Below are positions 12,956-16,212 of a stretch of DNA of 16,212 bases, piece after piece. The position numbers and the translations under genes were made by a program. The stretch's first letter is position 1; every line of letters starts with the position of its first letter. The DNA is from an uncultured Clostridia bacterium (GTDB lineage Bacteria > Bacillota > Clostridia > Christensenellales > CAG-138): assembly GCA_937894955.1 (NCBI GenBank), contig CALAXO010000013.1, positions 1-16,212 on the forward strand, given 5' to 3'. Under the pieces are notes generated by a model. The model was not told the DNA's origin and ran no database searches. It saw nothing but the letters and a program-made list of their open reading frames with translations.

Positions 12956-14299
12956 TTACCGGATAATCACGCTCATATAGAGCTTATCCATCGCGCCGGC
13001 GATACTCAGTCCGTCAACCGACAGCGATACCGCACCCTTGCTGTCCCCAAGTCCAACCGTCACGATCTCAGGATTGAAGTCCTCCACAACCCCAACCGTC
13101 ACGAGCTGCCGAATAATGGTCACAACATCGTTCCACAGAGCCGCGCGACCGGATGCGTTGTTAAGCACGGCGCCAATGTATTTTGTTCCGAAAAGTACGG
13201 CAGTGTCATTTGCGATTTGATCGCAGACACGCACGGTCTGGTTACTCTGAAACACACTGCCTTTTTCGGCGGTAAGCGTAACGAGCGTATTGATATCTTC
13301 AAGCACTCGGGCGTCTCCGTTGACGTTATGGAGCATGAATTTGCCGGCGCTGATTGCAGACTCCAACTCCGCCTGCGTGTACGCCGTATCCACAACGAGC
13401 TCCCCCGTGTACTTTGCGTTTGTCAGCGATTTGTCAACGCCCACGGCCGCTTGTGCGCCCGCGACCCAGTACACCAGAGCCTCGGTGTCCGTGCCGTCCT
13501 GCGTCTTCGCGTCGTTCCACACACCGATTACGCCTTCGGTGTTTGCTGCAGGTTTAATTGCGCAAAGCTGAAACTTTGCACCGTTTTCCTCGCGCATCCT
13601 CTTTGTGAACTGCACAAACAGCGCAGTCACATCGACCGCTGAATCCAAGTCCTCCGCATCAAGCGGTTTGGCCGGGCAGCAGAGAGTGTTGAATGAATAG
13701 CTTTCTATTGCGTCCAAAAAAGCTTGATAGTGGTTACCGGTGACGGATGCGCAGTCTTTTCCGCCCGTCAGCGGGGTGCCCGCTGTTGCGGACAGAGTAA
13801 CCCCGGACGACTTGAACTTTACATATTCATTTTCGCCCAGTTCCGCAGCCGATTTAACGCACTGCTCGTCAACAACTTCTCCGTCAAGCACTGTCCTTAC
13901 AACAAAGCTCCCTGCGTTGTCCACATCGTCGGCAACGCAGATGGTGATGTCGTTGCCACGCTTGCCGGGGTACTTCGCTTCAGCGTAGGTGTTGGCTGCA
14001 GTCTCTCCTGCGCCGAGACGATAGCAGTATACCTTAGTAGCATTGCAAAAGGTCTCACGCAGTGCAAGCATTTCGGGGGCATTGACATCATACCCGAAAG
14101 TCCGCTTGCAGTCTTTTCGGAACTCCGCAGCGGTTACTGCAAAGACCGTCCCCTCCGGACCCCAAGACAAACTAAACGGTGCTGCTGCAACGCCGCGCGC
14201 GGAGAGGGCCGCGCTCGCTTTTGCAAGGCTTGTGAAATTAATGTACGTGCCGGGCAGCACTTTGTTTTGTGCCTGCCAGCAACCACCTCCGAGAGCCAT
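12956..14299 (-). CDS. xkdK: Tail sheath protein (XkdK)
   Basis: This 447-residue protein starts at ATG 14299, in a TAATG junction with the 59-residue gene, behind AAAAGGAGG. The start ALGGGCWQAQNKVLPGTYINF with GVAAAPFSLSWGPEGTVFAVTA is the N-terminal arm of clostridial XkdK-like sheaths. Downstream are YPGKRGNDITICVADDVDN (typical of the sheath domain), GKDCASVTGNHYQAFLDAIESYSFNTLCCP, a YWVAGAQAAVGVDKSLTNAKYTGE segment, and a C-terminal IIRQLVTVGVVEDFNPEIVTVG then GAMDKLYMSVIIR. Interlocking N- and C-terminal arms connect subunits, and contraction drives the tube. No large insertion domains are seen. Confidence 0.95.
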   Translation of the reverse strand: MALGGGCWQAQNKVLPGTYINFTSLAKASAALSARGVAAAPFSLSWGPEGTVFAVTAAEFRKDCKRTFGYDVNAPEMLALRETFCNATKVYCYRLGAGETAANTYAEAKYPGKRGNDITICVADDVDNAGSFVVRTVLDGEVVDEQCVKSAAELGENEYVKFKSSGVTLSATAGTPLTGGKDCASVTGNHYQAFLDAIESYSFNTLCCPAKPLDAEDLDSAVDVTALFVQFTKRMREENGAKFQLCAIKPAANTEGVIGVWNDAKTQDGTDTEALVYWVAGAQAAVGVDKSLTNAKYTGELVVDTAYTQAELESAISAGKFMLHNVNGDARVLEDINTLVTLTAEKGSVFQSNQTVRVCDQIANDTAVLFGTKYIGAVLNNASGRAALWNDVVTIIRQLVTVGVVEDFNPEIVTVGLGDSKGAVSLSVDGLSIAGAMDKLYMSVIIR

Positions 14300-14478
14300 T
14301 ATCGAACCCTCCTTTTCAATCTGTTTTCTATAAGCTCGTCCACCTGTGCGAGTGTATAGCTTTCGTTATCCGCCAGCAGCACATTCAGCAGATCTCGTCG
14401 TGCCGCGTACCTTTCGGATCGCAGCAGCTGTATCTTCGTGTATGCCACTGCGCAATCCGTGCATATTTCGTTAGTCAT
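14299..14478 (-). CDS. Small CxxC protein between tail terminator and sheath
   Basis: ATG 14478 with AAGGAGAAAGAAC upstream opens a 59-residue frame ending at TAA 14299-14301, which overlaps the sheath ATG by one base. The start is MTNEICTDCAVAYTKIQLLR, with Cys6 and Cys9 in a C-x-x-C pair. Residues about 14-32 are a basic helix, and YTLAQVDELIENRLKRRVR is a second helix. The excellent ribosome binding site and TAATG coupling make it a real gene. A single CxxC could bind metal as a dimer or form a disulfide. I do not recognise a named family. The location, directly before the sheath, suggests a neck or sheath-assembly role, but this is inference. Confidence 0.8.
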   Translation of the reverse strand: MTNEICTDCAVAYTKIQLLRSERYAARRDLLNVLLADNESYTLAQVDELIENRLKRRVR

Positions 14479-14499
14479 ATGTTCTTTCTCCTTAGGAAA

Positions 14500-14928
14500 T
14501 TATATTAATGTCGCGAGACTTGCCATTGCTTCCTCATCCGCTTCGGCAGTCTCTCTTACGAAGTGCGGATAGCCCACGATGCAGTGCAGCACATTATCCT
14601 CAACGGTGTGTTCAAAGGATAGGCAATGCAGTTTGTCTCCGCCGGACGTTTCTACTGTGCCAAGCACGCTGGACATGCTATGTGCCTTTTCCAGGCATTC
14701 AGCTCTTCCGCCCTCATCGCTTGCATAATAGGTCACATCAAACAGCACTTTACGCTGCGCGCGGTTTCCCATCCGCGCGATATGACTTGCGGAAATTGGC
14801 AGCACGTTGTAGTCCCCGTCCCGCAAGTCCTGTTTGATTTCTCCGCCATGGATCCGTGCCTCGGGAAAAGCACGGTGCAATGCAAGGGTTATTGCATCAA
14901 AAATCAGGTTATAGTCTATTTCAGCCAT
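14500..14928 (-). CDS. Tail terminator-like protein (DUF6838 / XkdJ-type)
   Basis: This 142-residue protein starts at ATG 14928, overlapping the previous gene by 8 nt. It begins with an N-terminal helix (YNLIFDAITLALHRAFPEARI), then a beta strand region GEIKQDLRDGDYNVLPISASHIARMGNRAQRKVLFDVTYYAS, a helix (RAECLEKAHSMSSVLGTV), and a strand pair around KLHCLSFEHTVEDNVLHCIVGYPHFV. Alpha/beta proteins with this layout sit just before the sheath in clostridial phages and cap the tail tube and sheath at the neck. The exact family name is my reading of the pattern; position and fold support it. Confidence 0.78.
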   Translation of the reverse strand: MAEIDYNLIFDAITLALHRAFPEARIHGGEIKQDLRDGDYNVLPISASHIARMGNRAQRKVLFDVTYYASDEGGRAECLEKAHSMSSVLGTVETSGGDKLHCLSFEHTVEDNVLHCIVGYPHFVRETAEADEEAMASLATLI

Positions 14929-15424
14929 TGAAAATATCCCTCAGCAGCTTATCCACCCTCTTTTGCAGCAAGGCAGGCGTCCTGCTGTCCAATTCCTCCT
15001 CCGAAAGTGTGAGAAAAAACTGTCCCTTGACCCAGCCCTTTTTCAGCCGCTTACCGATAGCCGGCACGAACCTGCCGGGCGTCTGTCTGTGCCCGAATTC
15101 AACATAGCTCGCATACCTTACGGGGTTTATAACCCGTATGATGTAGTAGCTGCCAGACTTTTCTACCGACAGCCCCTTTGCATATGCTCTCGGTGAGGTA
15201 TCCTTGCCGGCCGTCCATCCGCGGCGCAGTGTACCGCCGTTTTTTCCGGTTTCTTTCGGATAAACGCCGAGAGGTGTACGCGGAATAACCAACGCGAGCA
15301 GCCTTGCGGCGAGTTCTTTTGATGTGTCCGTACAGAATTTATCCAAATCTGTCTGCTGCAACTTCTGCAGCCGCTCCTGCAAATCTTTCAGTTGATCAAA
15401 ATCAGCCTTTCCCCAACGTGCCAT
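14921..15424 (-). CDS. HK97 gp10-like tail completion/neck protein
   Basis: This 167-residue protein starts at ATG 15424, immediately after the stopper stop codon. The N-terminal helix (ADFDQLKDLQERLQKLQQTDLDKFCTDTSKELAARLLALVIPRTPLG) leads to TLRRGWTAGKD and a beta region YYIIRVINPVRYASYVEFGHRQTPGRFVPAIG (residues about 93-124). The A-x-Y-V-E-x-GHRQ stretch is the signature of HK97-gp10-like proteins. A C-terminal helix (ALLQKRVDKLLRDIFNG) closes it. These proteins mature the joint between head-tail stopper and tail. It corresponds to XkdI/YqbI in order and length. Confidence 0.9.
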   Translation of the reverse strand: MARWGKADFDQLKDLQERLQKLQQTDLDKFCTDTSKELAARLLALVIPRTPLGVYPKETGKNGGTLRRGWTAGKDTSPRAYAKGLSVEKSGSYYIIRVINPVRYASYVEFGHRQTPGRFVPAIGKRLKKGWVKGQFFLTLSEEELDSRTPALLQKRVDKLLRDIFNG

Positions 15425-15793
15425 TTATGCCCACCCCCGGAAAGCGAGCGGTATCTCTTGGTGGGTTGAGTACACGGCGGGTTTGCCGCTCCGCTCATAT
15501 ACCTCGGTCATACCGTTTTGCGTTATCGTGATTTTCGCTCCCGGTGGGACGGTAACGGTTCGGTCAATAAACAGCGTAATGCTTTGCACTGCCTGTGCGG
15601 CGCTGTTTTCCGGTTGAGTCGCGCTTACGGTATCAAATGATATTCGACAGGGCTCGTTCGAACAGATATCGGTCTCAACGGCTGCGGTGCGCCCTGTGTT
15701 TTCGTCCGTTGCGCTGTTGCTGCACACCGTGACGGTGCATTTCCCACGCCAAAGGCTTTTTACAGCTTTCGCATACATATCATCGACTACCAT
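15425..15793 (-). CDS. Head-tail stopper-like protein (XkdH/YqbH-type)
   Basis: This 122-residue protein starts at ATG 15793 behind AGGAGG. It has a short helix (MYAKAVKSLWRGKCTVTV), a beta barrel (NEPCRISFDTV; AVQSITLFIDRTVTVPPGAKITITQNGMTEVYERSG) and a final YSTHQEIPLAFRGWA. The phrase VPPGAKITITQNG is typical of head-closure proteins that plug the portal-adaptor channel. Four cysteines (CTVTVCS... and ICSNEPC) are unusual for a small structural protein and could form disulfides only in oxidising conditions. Assignment follows neighbours and fold: adaptor first, then this, then the gp10-like protein. Confidence 0.82.
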   Translation of the reverse strand: MVVDDMYAKAVKSLWRGKCTVTVCSNSATDENTGRTAAVETDICSNEPCRISFDTVSATQPENSAAQAVQSITLFIDRTVTVPPGAKITITQNGMTEVYERSGKPAVYSTHQEIPLAFRGWA

Positions 15794-16185
15794 ATGAGCC
15801 TCCTGAAGCGCGAGAACACGTATTTCGGCGGGTTGACAAGACTGTTCAACAGAGCATCGAACCGCGTCTCCGGCGTACTGCTTCCGTCGGATGCTCCGGC
15901 AAACTCAACCGAAACATCGCCCTCGGTAATCTTCTTGACGGGAGCCGTAAAGTCAAACTCCTCGCCAAGCTGCCCGGCGGCCTTTTTGTCAGACAGAAAA
16001 AAGCCGGTTGCCATATCCACCCACGTGCGGTGCAGTCCGGGCGGTATATCCGTGCGGTTGATATTCGCTCTTATTATCTCGGCAGCGCGGTCTATGGCAC
16101 ACATAACCTCGGCATCCCGGACGGAAGCAGGCACGAAGTACCCGAACTGCAGCAGCCTATAAACAACATCATTGTAGACATCCAT
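15787..16185 (-). CDS. Head-tail adaptor/connector (XkdG-YqbG neighbourhood)
   Basis: I use ATG 16185, where GGGAGG lies 8 nt upstream, giving 132 residues. A GTG at 16194 overlaps that ribosome binding site and is unlikely. The protein is mainly helical at the start (DVYNDVVYRLLQFGY, DAEVMCAIDRAAEIIRANINRTDIP), typical of gp6/YqbG-like connectors that form the dodecameric ring below the portal. Next are HRTWVDMATGFFLSDKKAAGQLG and a beta-rich stretch, VKKITEGDVSVEFAGASDGSSTPETRFDALLNSL, as in YqbG. The C-terminal NPPKYVFSRFRRLIW is basic and aromatic and may bind the portal or DNA. It is the first complete gene in the late direction; capsid genes should lie just outside the window. Confidence 0.85.
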   Translation of the reverse strand: MDVYNDVVYRLLQFGYFVPASVRDAEVMCAIDRAAEIIRANINRTDIPPGLHRTWVDMATGFFLSDKKAAGQLGEEFDFTAPVKKITEGDVSVEFAGASDGSSTPETRFDALLNSLVNPPKYVFSRFRRLIW

Positions 16186-16212
16186 TGGCTGCACCTCCCT
16201 TTGATATTAGCC
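16186..16212 (-). promoter_or_regulatory. Ribosome binding site of the adaptor gene at the window edge
   Basis: The right edge reads GGCTAATATCAAAGGGAGGTGCAGCC on the minus strand. GGGAGGTG is the Shine-Dalgarno sequence for ATG 16185. No end of an upstream coding frame can be assigned in so few bases. Confidence 0.75.

Noticed and set aside
13724..14359. Plus-strand frame of 211 codons opposite the sheath gene
   Set aside because: The minus-strand sheath protein is unmistakable in the same bases. The plus frame is low in complexity and lacks a start signal.
12956..16185. Phage tail-like bacteriocin (diffocin type) instead of a phage
   Set aside because: Adaptor, stopper and HK97-gp10-like neck genes are present, which join a tail to a capsid. 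A headless bacteriocin would not be expected to keep all of them, although a defective PBSX-like element cannot be excluded.
1..16212. Diversity-generating retroelement, invertible fibre segment, CRISPR array, tRNA or insertion sequence
   Set aside because: No reverse transcriptase, template repeat, invertase, spaced palindromic repeats, cloverleaf or transposase frame was seen. Fibre genes lie in normal order without inverted copies that I could find by eye.

Overview
The window is the late structural and lysis region of a contractile-tailed phage or prophage of the PBSX/skin (Xkd/Yqb) type. The host is probably a low-GC-lineage Firmicute, most likely a member of the Clostridia. The grounds are the Xkd-type gene order, the Clostridia-style sheath N-terminus (ALGGG...QNKVLPGTYINF), an r1t-type holin, an NlpC/P60-like endolysin of the kind seen in clostridial phages, and strong AGGAGG-type ribosome binding sites. 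Base composition is close to balanced. The exact host cannot be read from the sequence.

Almost everything lies on the minus strand, so transcription runs from high to low coordinates. In that order: head-tail adaptor (16185-15787), stopper (15793-15425), HK97-gp10-like tail completion protein (15424-14921), tail terminator (14928-14500), a 59-residue CxxC protein (14478-14299), sheath (14299-12956), tube (12941-12465), tail assembly chaperone pair with a programmed -1 frameshift (12441-11825), tape measure (11810-9501), LysM tail protein (9501-8821), XkdQ hub protein (8824-7865), DUF2577 protein (7863-7537), XkdS/gp25-like wedge (7540-7148), baseplate J/XkdT (7148-6069) and XkdU/DUF2313 (6076-5516). 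A cluster of host-recognition genes follows (5516-1996), then the lysis cassette: NlpC/P60-like endolysin (1984-1109), a membrane-anchored coiled-coil protein (1112-771) and a holin (731 or 764 to 522). A strong intrinsic terminator at about 461-508 ends the operon. Genes overlap or abut throughout (ATGA, GTGA, TAATG and TGATG junctions), which indicates one translationally coupled late operon. The capsid, portal and terminase genes should lie just beyond the right edge.

Beyond the terminator the organisation changes. A small ribbon-helix-helix-like protein on the minus strand (389-225) faces the apparent C-terminal end of a plus-strand gene (2-163), with a terminator-like hairpin between them. 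This looks like the edge of the phage or a regulatory module.

The most interesting features are four translational controls rather than a new gene family: (1) a textbook -1 frameshift site (A AAA AAC, a short spacer and a 9-bp stem enclosing a second hairpin) in the tail chaperone gene; (2) an internal ribosome binding site and ATG in the endolysin that would make a free cell-wall-binding domain; (3) a possible dual-start holin with a strongly cationic long form; and (4) a 59-residue CxxC gene that is easy to overlook, between the tail terminator and the sheath. I found no defence system, CRISPR array, tRNA, transposon or reverse transcriptase.
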